Notes under the pieces: model-generated
Told to the model about the DNA's origin: nothing
Seen by the model: only the letters and a program-made list of their open reading frames with translations
Databases searched by the model: none
Position numbers and translations under genes: made by a program
Part shown: positions 26,934-35,987 of the stretch, one piece after another
Layout of the letters: each line of letters begins with the position of its first letter
Numbering within the stretch: position 1 is the stretch's first letter
NCBI GenBank assembly: GCA_011772205.1
Contig: WVZY01000020.1
Location: forward strand, 94,441 to 141,379
Direction: 5' to 3'
DNA from: Candidatus Latescibacterota bacterium
GTDB lineage: Bacteria > Krumholzibacteriota > Krumholzibacteriia > WVZY01
Length of the DNA: 46,939 nt

Positions 26934-27064
26934 CGCCAACCTGAAATCATGAAGCCGAGGAATGGCGCACTCCCGCACGATTCACTGGCGGTCATCGCCT
27001 CCAAAATCGGAAATCTATTCCAAGACCGACGCCCGAATGTATAATGCTCGGCAAGGAGCTTCCT

Positions 27065-27670
27065 ATGATTCGCAAGCCCCCATTTTTCATAAGCCTATTC
27101 TGCGCCATGCTCACAGCATCAGGCATGCTGCCGGGTGTGAACCCAGCACAAGCCGGAGACGCGAAAGCGTTCGATTCACTCGAAGCCGGTCTGGGCTACG
27201 TCGTTAACACCAACCGAAATGATTTTCACGCCAGGTGGAAGCCCCAGTGGGGTGCGGAAGGATTCATCCAGACGCCATTCTATTACGGGGATGTCCAGGT
27301 GGGGATTCGTGTGGTTTCGTATTCGCGAAGGATCGACGGCGTACCCGATTTTCACAGCCTCTTCGTGAGCGTCGGGTGGGGCAAAAGATGGGACCTGCCG
27401 TACAACCTCGAGGGATTCGTCGGCTTTTCCGTCGGCAGCGATCAAATGATCTTCGAAGAGGAAGACCTGTCCGGCTCTAAACTCGAAACCGAATCCGGCA
27501 CTAGCTTCAATGCCCGTCTCAGCTATCCCATTTACGGCAAATGGGCATTCAACATGTCGGGAAATTACACCGTCATCCTTACCCAGAGAAGGATCAAGCT
27601 GGCATTCCTCTCCGCCGGAATCAGCCGGTCATTCAGCCTGCCTGACTGGATAAAGGAGTTCCTTAGGTGA
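27065..27670 (+). CDS. Small outer-membrane beta-barrel protein (putative)
   Basis: The protein is 201 residues from ATG 27065, chosen because AAGGAG lies six bases upstream and the start opens a signal peptide (cleavage expected near NPAQA/GDA). The mature part is a series of short amphipathic strands with aromatic girdles (PFYYGDVQVGIRVVSYSRR, SLFVSVGWGKRWD, KLAFLSAGISRSFSL), as in small eight- to ten-strand barrels. Its stop overlaps the GTG of the next gene by four bases, so the two are translated together. A joint role with the receptor-like protein is likely; the ligand is unknown. Confidence 0.72.
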   Translation: MIRKPPFFISLFCAMLTASGMLPGVNPAQAGDAKAFDSLEAGLGYVVNTNRNDFHARWKPQWGAEGFIQTPFYYGDVQVGIRVVSYSRRIDGVPDFHSLFVSVGWGKRWDLPYNLEGFVGFSVGSDQMIFEEEDLSGSKLETESGTSFNARLSYPIYGKWAFNMSGNYTVILTQRRIKLAFLSAGISRSFSLPDWIKEFLR

Positions 27671-29733
27671 GGCTCTTTCATATCTGCCTATTTTTAACTC
27701 TAGTCCTGTCGCTTCCGTGCACGGCGTTCCCGGATGACGGCACCCCGCACGACCGTGACGTCCTCACGGCCAAGGAGATACAGCGTGCTGGTCTGACCCG
27801 ATTGGGAGACATCCTGCTTTTAGCGGACAAATGGAACATCTGCACCATCGATGGATTTTCCTGGCAAGCGAGTCCGAACGGCCTTTCCTCGTTCCGGGGG
27901 CAGACATGGGTGGTCATGGTGGACGGTCAGAGGATGAATCCGAACCTCTACGATTCGAACAATCTGAACTTGCTTCCCATAGTGCTGGATGAAGTCGATT
28001 CCGTTGAGATTGTCAGCTCTCCTCGAATCCATCACGGAGAGTTCACCGAGAGAGGGTTGATTCACATTTACACCAGGAAACCCGCACCGGGCGTTTCGTT
28101 CCGGGGAAGCGTGATGGGTGGAAATGAAACCGGCGATCCCGGCCCTTACCGCTACACCGAGTATTCATCACCAAACGTGGACTTCATCGGCCCCGATGCA
28201 ACTCTCACAATGGGTTACGGCAGTAGAAACTGGTATGTACAGGGCAACGTCGCAACGCAAGTTCACTTTTTCAGGGACCCGGCGATGGTTGCTCGCAATT
28301 CGCGTATTCTCAAAGCTCCCGATAGTAGGGCGTTGTTCGATCGTTCGGTTTCCACCACCAGGTACGAGACGCTCTCCTTTCTGGGAAGGCTCGGCTTCGA
28401 TGACGTGTGGCCCGGTATGCGAAGAGTGGCATCTTCATTCAAGGCCGGCATCACGACCTCCCGCGGAAAGCACGAGCCTTTCGTCGGTTATTCGTTCGCC
28501 CGAAGATACTTTCTGTTTTTCAAACCCTTCGGCAGGGAGATACCCGTTGACCACCGACTTGCCCACATCGGACAAAGCGGCACCGTTCTCCTTGGTGGGG
28601 ATGCGGCACTCACCTACCGCCTCACATACTCCGACAACCAGCTCGACAAATACCCAAATGCGCTCGATGTCGATTTCGATTGGCGCATAAAACTTTTCTC
28701 CGCGAACATCGAATCCGACTTCAAGCTCAAAGCGCACCGAAGCACTGCAGGCATCGAGTTCAAGAGGTTCTCTCTGGATACGAGTTATCCACTGGCTGAC
28801 GATGCGTTCGACATCTTGAAAGCATACGGATCCCTTTCACATTCTCCATTCGAAAGCGTCCGGCAGACTTACGGCGTCCTTGCCGCATCGACGGACGACG
28901 GTACGGCCGTGAAGACATTCGCTTCGAACAATTGGAACATGAACAAGCGCAATGTCCTCACGACTCATCTATCTTTTTCGCAGCGGTTGTTTGAAGAAGA
29001 CAACAGCATATGGTTCTGGACGGCGCGCGGATATGACTTGTTGAACGATCAGGGAGTCGTTTACTCGATCGCCGGCGAGTTCGACAAAAGCGAGCAATTC
29101 ACGGTCGACATTACCTGGAAGAGCCATCTCACCAGCGATATCCAGATCGAGACGGGCCCATTATACAGGCGCTTCGAGGATACATACGTCGAGCAGCAGT
29201 CATTTCAATTCGATCCGCAGGAATGTTCGTTCGATTCCCCCGTGCAAATCCTCCCGGTGAAAGAGGGTCAACTGTTCGGAGCAAACCTGTCGATACAACA
29301 TCATCTCAGCCCGAGGTTGTTCCACCAACTGCGCTATGGATACCGACACGCCTTTTCGGGAGACGAGGTCTTCAAAGGGATATGGCACTCTATCCCGAAG
29401 CACAAAGCCACTTACCGGTTCGCGTATGCTCCCGACCGTAATTTCAGGATCTGGGGAGCGCTCAGCTACACGTCGTCATCCAAATGGGAGGAATACCGGA
29501 ATATCGATGGGCAGTCCTGCGCGCTGGCCGGGGAGGCGGTAACGTATTCCTCGACCGTAAAAAGCTCGACAATCCTCGACCTGCAGATACAAAAATGGTT
29601 CTGGAAAAGAAAACTGCGAGGAGACTTTCTCTGTAGGAATGCCTGGAACGAGGAATTCCGGTATCATCCGATCGGTGCCACGTTCGATCTGAGCTTTTAT
29701 TTTCAGTTGAAGATTCTTGTCGATTCCCGGTAG
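27667..29733 (+). CDS. TonB-dependent-receptor-like outer-membrane protein
   Basis: The protein is 688 residues, starting at GTG 27667 with AAGGAG eight bases upstream. A signal peptide (about 1-20) is followed by a plug-like domain: GDILLLADKW, VVMVDGQRMN, then VDSVEIVSSPRIHHGEFTER and HIYTRKP, the usual order of plug motifs. From about residue 130 it is a long barrel of antiparallel strands. The plug is short and no obvious TonB box or carboxypeptidase-like extension was seen, so energy-coupled transport is plausible but not proven. The C-terminus runs a few residues past the last strand. It converges with the aldolase-dehydrogenase gene, leaving only four bases between stops. Confidence 0.8.
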   Translation: MRLFHICLFLTLVLSLPCTAFPDDGTPHDRDVLTAKEIQRAGLTRLGDILLLADKWNICTIDGFSWQASPNGLSSFRGQTWVVMVDGQRMNPNLYDSNNLNLLPIVLDEVDSVEIVSSPRIHHGEFTERGLIHIYTRKPAPGVSFRGSVMGGNETGDPGPYRYTEYSSPNVDFIGPDATLTMGYGSRNWYVQGNVATQVHFFRDPAMVARNSRILKAPDSRALFDRSVSTTRYETLSFLGRLGFDDVWPGMRRVASSFKAGITTSRGKHEPFVGYSFARRYFLFFKPFGREIPVDHRLAHIGQSGTVLLGGDAALTYRLTYSDNQLDKYPNALDVDFDWRIKLFSANIESDFKLKAHRSTAGIEFKRFSLDTSYPLADDAFDILKAYGSLSHSPFESVRQTYGVLAASTDDGTAVKTFASNNWNMNKRNVLTTHLSFSQRLFEEDNSIWFWTARGYDLLNDQGVVYSIAGEFDKSEQFTVDITWKSHLTSDIQIETGPLYRRFEDTYVEQQSFQFDPQECSFDSPVQILPVKEGQLFGANLSIQHHLSPRLFHQLRYGYRHAFSGDEVFKGIWHSIPKHKATYRFAYAPDRNFRIWGALSYTSSSKWEEYRNIDGQSCALAGEAVTYSSTVKSSTILDLQIQKWFWKRKLRGDFLCRNAWNEEFRYHPIGATFDLSFYFQLKILVDSR

Positions 29734-29737
29734 CGGA

Positions 29738-31843
29738 TTACCTCGGTGTTGCATCCGGAAGGCCGCCGTCCACAGGGATCGTTGCGCCCGTTGTCGGTGT
29801 TTGGCGGGTGGCAAAGTATAGAACCGCCTTGGCCACATGTGCCGCCGTGATCTTCGCCTTGAGAAGGTTCCGGTTGCGGTAGTATTCCTCGAGACCCTTC
29901 TCATCGAGGCCCCTCGATCGCATGCGATCGGGCCCAACTTCGGCCCACAAGCCCGACTTGCGAGAACCATGAGCGAAGACAGCGTCGGGTGACACCATAT
30001 TAACGCGAACACCGATTTTTGCGAGTTCCAGGCTGGCGATCCGCGCGAGCTGGTGCGCCGCCGCTTTGGTCGCACTGTAGGCGCCGAACTTTGCGCCCGG
30101 CGCAAATACGTTCTTGGTAGAGATCAATACGACATCCCCGCCGGTACTCTGTATCTCAAAATGCCGCGCGGCTTCTGACAGGACGTGGAGGGTTCCATCG
30201 ATGTTCACCTGTTCCAGCTTTCGAAAGGCTTCAGCATCCATATCGGCAAGTGAAGAGACATGCGCAAGGCCCGCATTCACCACGAGCAGATCGATGCCTC
30301 CCCATTCCTCAATGACCCGGCCGAAGCCTTCGGCCACAGACTTCGGATCCGTAACATCGAGGGGGGCACCGATGATCCTGTCATGGAAAGTCGGGCTCAA
30401 CTCGTCCACCAGCGTGGTCAGATGATCGCCGGGCAGATCCGTTGCGGCCACGTGACAACCATTATCCAGGAGCCCCTGGCAAATTCCCGTACCGATTGCG
30501 CCCGCAGCACCCGTGACCAGCGCAACAGAGCGCCGCAAAGGAAGCTCATCCGCGGCAAGCTTCGCGTGTTGAAGGCTGAAGTATTCCATGTCGAAGAGAT
30601 GATCTTCGCTCAGACCCTCATATGTGCCTCTTGCCGCGATCTTTATCTTCGTTGACAACGTCTGAACGGCGATATCCCTGACGATCCCAGCTTCCACAAC
30701 ATCGCTTCCAGCGCACACGGCACCGAGCCCCGGCATGAGGACGACGCGAGGATTTGGATCGAATCGTTCGAGCCCGGCGCTCAGTCTCGACGAATGCCGC
30801 TCGAAATAGTCATCGTATTGCCTTGCATAGTCGGCAATCGCGGTCGAGATCCGTTCTTTCATTTTATGATCATCGTCGTAAGGAGGATTGTCGATCCACA
30901 GCGGCAGCGCCTTTGTTCGAATCAGGTGATCGGCTGTCAGCGGAGCTGATATCGCGATGTCCTTTCCCCGATTCGAATCGACGAGATCGAGCACTTCATC
31001 CGTAATCAACGGCCGCAAAATGACCCGCCGGTACGGCCAATCCGCATCGTCCGTGGGAACAGCCAGCAGTCCTCTCAGGATGGGACCGATTCTCCGATAC
31101 CTTTCACAAGCCGATGATGTAGATGTGACCCTTTTGAGTTTGAGAGATTTTTTGCCTTTCCTTGCCAGGTATCCCTTCGCCCGTGTCACCAGCTCGACGG
31201 TTTTCTCATACGATGCACGGGCTTCATCACTCCAGGTTATCAATCCATGTTTCATCAAGACCATGCCGATGCAATCTGGAGAAGCATCGAAAGCGTCAGC
31301 AGCCGCTTTTGCCAGGGAGAAACCGGGCTTTGCATAGTCGAGTACGATGACCCCGCCGCCAAGGGCTTCTCTGATGATTTCGATCCCATGTTGCTGGTTG
31401 GTGAGAGCCAGTATTGCATCGGCGTGCGTGTGATCGATGTACTTCGCCGAAATGAAAGCATGCATCAGCGCTTCGATGGAGGGTCTCGCCCCTCTAGGGT
31501 TCAGCCGGTGCATAAGGAGCTCATCCACCATGGTGTCGTCCGGCAGCGTTTCAAGGGTCCGCAAGCGTTGCAGGTATTCGAGATCGAGCCCCACATGCCC
31601 ATCTGGCTCGATGGTTACCAGATCGTGCCCAGATGCTTTGACGAAGATCGCGCGGACCTGTTGGCCAAGAACGTTGGTGCATGATCCTTTGACCGACGTG
31701 TTGCCTCCTCCGTGGAGTACGAGTTCTCTTTCTTCCCCGATCAGCCTGCTCGTGTATGTCCTCAGAGCCAAATCTCTGCCCCACCGCTCTTCATATTGAG
31801 CGATGAACTCAGATGCTGTATCTTCCGACCATTTACTTTTCAT
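29738..31843 (-). CDS. Bifunctional class II aldolase / short-chain dehydrogenase (RhaD-type fusion)
   Basis: The protein is 701 residues. The N-terminal half is a zinc class II aldolase/adducin domain: GGGNTSVK, the metal histidines in HTHADA and KHGLITW. The C-terminal part is a short-chain dehydrogenase with the nucleotide motif TGAAGAIGTG near residue 447 and the catalytic YSATK. This fusion is known as rhamnulose-1-phosphate aldolase/alcohol dehydrogenase and related sugar enzymes. It would cleave a ketose phosphate and oxidise or reduce the aldehyde product; the true substrate is unproven. It overlaps the epimerase gene by four bases (ATGA) and is last in a three-gene carbohydrate operon. 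Confidence 0.88.
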   Translation of the reverse strand: MKSKWSEDTASEFIAQYEERWGRDLALRTYTSRLIGEERELVLHGGGNTSVKGSCTNVLGQQVRAIFVKASGHDLVTIEPDGHVGLDLEYLQRLRTLETLPDDTMVDELLMHRLNPRGARPSIEALMHAFISAKYIDHTHADAILALTNQQHGIEIIREALGGGVIVLDYAKPGFSLAKAAADAFDASPDCIGMVLMKHGLITWSDEARASYEKTVELVTRAKGYLARKGKKSLKLKRVTSTSSACERYRRIGPILRGLLAVPTDDADWPYRRVILRPLITDEVLDLVDSNRGKDIAISAPLTADHLIRTKALPLWIDNPPYDDDHKMKERISTAIADYARQYDDYFERHSSRLSAGLERFDPNPRVVLMPGLGAVCAGSDVVEAGIVRDIAVQTLSTKIKIAARGTYEGLSEDHLFDMEYFSLQHAKLAADELPLRRSVALVTGAAGAIGTGICQGLLDNGCHVAATDLPGDHLTTLVDELSPTFHDRIIGAPLDVTDPKSVAEGFGRVIEEWGGIDLLVVNAGLAHVSSLADMDAEAFRKLEQVNIDGTLHVLSEAARHFEIQSTGGDVVLISTKNVFAPGAKFGAYSATKAAAHQLARIASLELAKIGVRVNMVSPDAVFAHGSRKSGLWAEVGPDRMRSRGLDEKGLEEYYRNRNLLKAKITAAHVAKAVLYFATRQTPTTGATIPVDGGLPDATPR

Positions 31844-32574
31844 CGGGTTCCACGCTGGATTCGTGACCTCAACGCACCCATCATGATGCGCACGTTCTCC
31901 GCCGGGGAGTCTCCCGTGAATATTGCGCTCCCGCTTACAACAATATCAGCGCCCATCGCTGCAATTTCAGCAATGTTGTCCTTTTTCACCCCTCCATCGA
32001 TGCAGAGCAGTATCTCCCTGTTAGCGACGGATACCATCTGCTTCACCTCTGAGAATTTCTCTCCGGTGGATTCGACGAAAACCGGTTTCCTTTCCACGGG
32101 ATCAACGGCAAGCACCGTGACCATCTCGACCTCATCGAGTATGGGTTCGAGTACTTCGACCGGCGTACCGGGATTCAACGCCACTCCCCGGACGAGCCCC
32201 CTCTCCGGGTCGTTGCTGTTCTTCATTGTTCCGAGCTGTCGAAGAACAGCTCGGGTATCCGGTCCGGACTCGACGTGCACGGTGACGATGTCGGCGCCGG
32301 CTCCAACATAGTCAGCTACTTTGTCCAATGGTTCCCGGATCATCAAGTGGACGTCCTTCAACAGGCGGGTTCTCACAGCCTTGACAACCGGCGGCCCTAC
32401 CGTCAACAGGGGGACGAAACATCCATCCATGACGTCGAAATGGATTGCTTTTACATCCGCCTGCTCGAGCAAAGCCAGGTCGGACTTGAGATCCATCACA
32501 TCGGCGGCCAGGATCCCAACACTAATTGTCGGCGCGCAGCTGCGCAGAAGATCGAAGGCTCTTGGAGCCGGCAT
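31840..32574 (-). CDS. Ribulose-phosphate 3-epimerase family protein
   Basis: The protein is 244 residues, a TIM-barrel epimerase that interconverts ketopentose (or ketohexose) phosphates. Family motifs are GILAADVMDL (usually ILSAD), IHFDVMDGCFVP with the metal-binding His and Asp, DVHLMI with its histidine, and the catalytic-metal aspartate in CIDGGV. Two usual residues after FVP are changed (FVPLLTVGP), so an unusual substrate such as a ketohexose phosphate is possible. The N-terminus is about ten residues longer than usual. It sits between the LsrF-type gene (12-bp gap) and the aldolase-dehydrogenase gene (four-base overlap), so it likely serves sugar breakdown rather than the general pentose pathway. 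Confidence 0.87.
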   Translation of the reverse strand: MPAPRAFDLLRSCAPTISVGILAADVMDLKSDLALLEQADVKAIHFDVMDGCFVPLLTVGPPVVKAVRTRLLKDVHLMIREPLDKVADYVGAGADIVTVHVESGPDTRAVLRQLGTMKNSNDPERGLVRGVALNPGTPVEVLEPILDEVEMVTVLAVDPVERKPVFVESTGEKFSEVKQMVSVANREILLCIDGGVKKDNIAEIAAMGADIVVSGSAIFTGDSPAENVRIMMGALRSRIQRGTR

Positions 32575-32586
32575 TGGTGGCTGATC

Positions 32587-33471
32587 CTATTTGCTCTTGT
32601 TCCTCAGAGTCTGGTAAACGTCGTACGCTTCCTCGGGTGTTGCATTGTCATGAACCACTTTTCTCACGGCTTGAATCATCGCGGCAGGGGCTTCGGATTG
32701 GAAGATGTTCCGCCCCATATCGACGCCCGCGGCACCTTGCTGAACGGCGCTGCCAGCCATCTTCAATGCGTCCAGCTCGGGCAGCTTTTTTCCACCGGCG
32801 ATCACAATCGGTACCGGACAGGATGCCGTCACGGTATCGAATTCTTCGTCGACGTAGTAAGTCTTGACGTACGCAGCTCCCAGCTCCGCGCATATCCTCG
32901 TGGCCAAGCGCATATACTTCGCGTCCCGAACCATGTCCTTGCCGACCGCCGTTACCCCCAGGACCGGGATACCGTACCGGTTGCCAACGTCCACCAGCCT
33001 GGTCATGTTGTGCACGGACTTGGTTTCGTGCTCGCCGCCGATAAACACTTGAACGGCCATGGCGGCGACGTTCAAGCGGATGGCGTCTTCGACGTCAACG
33101 GCGATTTCCTCGTCGGAAAGTTCCTTGAGAATGCTCGGTCCTCCGCTGGATCTCAGGACGATTCCTTTCGTGAAAGTCGGTGGAATGGTGGAGCGCAATA
33201 TGCCTCGGGTGCACATCAGGGTATCGGCATGAGGAAGGAGCGGGACAATCGTGAGGTCAACGCGCTCGAGGCCCGCAGTCGGTCCCAGGAAGTAGCCGTG
33301 ATCAATGGCAAGCATCACCGTTCGGCCCGTTGCTGGATGAAATATGTTCGACAGCCTGTTTTTGAATCCCCACTCCAGCGCGTTCGACCCTCTCAGCTGG
33401 AAGATCTCGCTATTCATTGGAATGTCCACATAATAGTTGTGCGTATCTTGAACGCTCTCCTTTTCCGCCAT
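32587..33471 (-). CDS. LsrF-type DhnA-family aldolase/thiolase
   Basis: The protein is 294 residues. Along its whole length it resembles LsrF, which in enterobacteria transfers the acetyl group of 3-hydroxy-5-phosphonooxypentane-2,4-dione to CoA in autoinducer-2 breakdown. Shared blocks include [35 protein letters not shown] and [11 protein letters not shown]. The Schiff-base lysine is expected at K203 in YVKTYYV. The start has a strong AAAGGAG seven bases upstream. No lsrK kinase, lsrR regulator, transporter or lsrG is nearby, so true autoinducer-2 metabolism is doubtful; a related phospho-sugar substrate is more likely. Confidence 0.88.
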   Translation of the reverse strand: MAEKESVQDTHNYYVDIPMNSEIFQLRGSNALEWGFKNRLSNIFHPATGRTVMLAIDHGYFLGPTAGLERVDLTIVPLLPHADTLMCTRGILRSTIPPTFTKGIVLRSSGGPSILKELSDEEIAVDVEDAIRLNVAAMAVQVFIGGEHETKSVHNMTRLVDVGNRYGIPVLGVTAVGKDMVRDAKYMRLATRICAELGAAYVKTYYVDEEFDTVTASCPVPIVIAGGKKLPELDALKMAGSAVQQGAAGVDMGRNIFQSEAPAAMIQAVRKVVHDNATPEEAYDVYQTLRNKSK

Positions 33472-33669
33472 CGTCGATCTCCTTTCTCAACTCATTGATC
33501 AAGTGAGTCTAACATGGGTGTTTTGGTATCTCAACCTTGTGTTGGCGAGTCCTGCGGGATTCGAGAATGGTTCGAGGCACAGAGCAGCGGTTCATGTGGG
33601 GATGCCTCCTTCTCGCCAGCGCAGACGCGAAAAACCGTGCCGTATCCCCCTCGATGCCTCCCGGAAAAC

Positions 33670-33734
33670 GAGTCACGTGGGGGATGAGGCCGTATTCGCA
33701 AAGCGATAGACATGCTGAATCCCCCACGTGGCTC
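33670..33734. repeat. Inverted repeat in the gap between the vWA and LsrF-type genes
   Basis: GAGTCACGTGGGGGAT at 33670-33685 pairs with ATCCCCCACGTGGCTC at 33719-33734 (15 of 16 positions) around a 33-base loop. The gap (about 340 bp) lies downstream of the BatA-like gene stop and upstream of the LsrF-type start. It could be a long-range hairpin, an operator or a diverged dispersed repeat. No T-run follows, so it is not a standard terminator. Nothing else recognisable was seen in this gap. Confidence 0.5.
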
Positions 33735-33809
33735 ATCCAAGACTGCACGCGGGCGGCGAGTGCTCCTTGGAGGGTTTATCATATGGTTCGCACGAATAAT
33801 CCTCTGCGC

Positions 33810-35900
33810 TCAAGCGCTTCGTCCCAAGAGCGCTTCGGCAACCAGCGCCGCAGCGGCCAGGAGCAAGAAGACTGCGTACACTTCCCTTCCCTCGCGCTTT
33901 TCCCGAAGGCTTTTCAAAAATGCATCCCCCGTTTCCACGATGCTGGCATCCCTCACCACTTCTCCATCGAGGATCCGCGGATTGAGGTCGGATTCCCGGG
34001 TATCGAGGTTGACCACCACTTCCGTAACAACGGCGGTGTCGGAAAGCAGCTTGTAAAATCCCGGTGTTCCGGGGCGTTGCAGTAGGGCCATTTTTTCGCT
34101 TTGGGGAGACTCATAAACGACCGGCTTCGACCGTGAACCTTTGCCGTCCACGACTACGAGTGATTCTTCCGAACCACCGAGAATTTCAGGCAGGTTGAAG
34201 AACAGCTCCGATCCCACATAGTTCTCCCTCAAACGGCCAGCCCGCTCCGCACTGGCGAGGTAGGAAATGGACGTATGAACGAGCGGCAGAAACATTGGAG
34301 AGAGCGGGAGATCGCCGGATTTCATATCGGGCGATGCGGCATACACAAGAAGCTTCCCTTTTCCCCTCGTGCATTCCCAGATTGCTGGATCTCCGCTACT
34401 CAGATAGGCAACGATGGAATCGGAAGCTGCACCTCTGGCCGATGCGTAAATTCGAACCGAAGCCTGGGAGAGGAGCTCCAGCTCTTCCTCGCTAAAAATG
34501 TTGAATATCGGATGATCTTTCTGAAACGATGTCAGACGCTCCCCTGTCATCGTTTCCTTCTGAGCTGCTCCATGGATACCGATGAAACTCGTAAACGCCT
34601 GGTCACGGGTGATCCCTTTCGAACCATGCCCTAGAAATATCATTAGCGCGCCCCCGCCGTGCACGTATCTCTCCATGAGTCCCAGCCGCCGCCGACCACC
34701 CTGCAGCTGCGGATCCGTCCACACAGCGACGCCCCGGGCGGGCAAATCCGATACGGTGAGCGTTTTTTCATCCACGACCCGAACGACGAATTCCCCCTCA
34801 CTCGTGCGTCTAGGGTTCAGCGCCCTCTCCACATAGAAATAGCTCGCCACTTGCTTTGCATCCGCATGCTGCTTCAGACCCCGGATCAACGTCACCGGGA
34901 CGCTCTTCGACACCTCGAGCAAAAAATGCCGCTCATCGTCCAACGGGAGCCGGTCCGCGCTCTTTGCGACCGTCCCCTTGTACACTCCCCACTGGTTGAA
35001 GGCTATTGAGAAATTCGCCGAAGCGGACGCGGCTGGTTCGAGACGGACGACTTTCTCAGCTTTCCGCTTACCGTCCACCAGGAGTTCGAGAGGAAAATTT
35101 GCAGGGTTTACTCGCGAGTGATTCGACAAGGCAACGCTTACGCGCACCTCCTCGCCGGGCCGAATGAGTTTCCGCGGAATCAGAATCCTGTCAATACTTA
35201 CGTTGTCCACCGCTTCTTCATAAACGGGGAGGAAAAACACACGAACGCCTTTAGGAACCTCCGGGACCAAGGTAGAATCGGAGGAGCGCCGGAAATCGGA
35301 AATAATATATACTTCCCCGTTTTCGAGGTTGGATTGGGTGATGAGCTCGAACGCTTTCTGGATCGCCCGTTCTTCCGACGTTCCCTCCCCGGTGAGTTCG
35401 ACTTTACCGATCGCCCTTTTGATAAGTTGTTTGTTGCGCGTACCCTTTTCAAAAAGTGCTTCAGCACGATCGGAAAATGCGACCACGTTGATTAAATCTT
35501 CCTTTCCGCTCTCATCGACTACACCGGATGCTATCTCTTTCGCACGGGTAAAAGCAGTTCCCATCTCCCATTCCACGCCCATGCTGTAGCTTGCATCGAG
35601 TCCTATGATGACGTTTTTCGGAGCAGTCCCAGGAAGAATGAAAGCCGCTGCGCTGCGGAGAGTGGGTCTTGCAAACGCGATGACTATGAAAAGGACGGCC
35701 AGCGTTCTGAGTACGAGGATAAGGATTCGTCTCAAGTTCACTTTTCGCATGCGCCGTTTGCTCAACTCGTAGATAAAAGTCAGCGTGCTGAACGGCACTT
35801 TGCGCACCCTGCGGCGGCTCAGGAGATGAATGATAATCGGGAGCGCCGTCGCGGCAAGGGCGACGAGAAATGCGCTATTTAGAAATCCGAGGCCAAACAA
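33810..35900 (-). CDS. BatA-like membrane protein with von Willebrand factor A domain
   Basis: The protein is 696 residues. The N-terminal BatA-type region carries two membrane helices (about 5-27 and 57-80) around LLSRRRVRKVPFSTL, the classic short basic loop. A von Willebrand A domain begins near residue 95 with the metal-site pattern DASYS and VAFSDRA. A beta-rich middle domain follows (RPGEEVRVSVALSNHSR), then a glutamine amidotransferase-like region around VHGGGALMIFLGHG. A last membrane helix ends the protein (YAVFLLLAAAALVAEALLG). The start is TTG at 35898-35900 with GGAG six bases upstream. It closes the moxR-DUF58-vWA operon, a type of system tied to envelope stress or chaperone work. 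Confidence 0.87.
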   Translation of the reverse strand: MFGLGFLNSAFLVALAATALPIIIHLLSRRRVRKVPFSTLTFIYELSKRRMRKVNLRRILILVLRTLAVLFIVIAFARPTLRSAAAFILPGTAPKNVIIGLDASYSMGVEWEMGTAFTRAKEIASGVVDESGKEDLINVVAFSDRAEALFEKGTRNKQLIKRAIGKVELTGEGTSEERAIQKAFELITQSNLENGEVYIISDFRRSSDSTLVPEVPKGVRVFFLPVYEEAVDNVSIDRILIPRKLIRPGEEVRVSVALSNHSRVNPANFPLELLVDGKRKAEKVVRLEPAASASANFSIAFNQWGVYKGTVAKSADRLPLDDERHFLLEVSKSVPVTLIRGLKQHADAKQVASYFYVERALNPRRTSEGEFVVRVVDEKTLTVSDLPARGVAVWTDPQLQGGRRRLGLMERYVHGGGALMIFLGHGSKGITRDQAFTSFIGIHGAAQKETMTGERLTSFQKDHPIFNIFSEEELELLSQASVRIYASARGAASDSIVAYLSSGDPAIWECTRGKGKLLVYAASPDMKSGDLPLSPMFLPLVHTSISYLASAERAGRLRENYVGSELFFNLPEILGGSEESLVVVDGKGSRSKPVVYESPQSEKMALLQRPGTPGFYKLLSDTAVVTEVVVNLDTRESDLNPRILDGEVVRDASIVETGDAFLKSLREKREGREVYAVFLLLAAAALVAEALLGRSA

Positions 35901-35987
35901 ATGCGTCTCCGTTTCTCAGTGTTTGTGGCGATTGACTGTTCAGGGGGAGTTGGGACATATACCTCGCTGCTACTCCGATCCGCCGCC

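Noticed and set aside
32275-33498. Open frame of 407 codons on the plus strand
   Set aside because: It lies opposite the well-supported epimerase and LsrF-type genes and has no recognisable domain; it is a mirror of their codon pattern.
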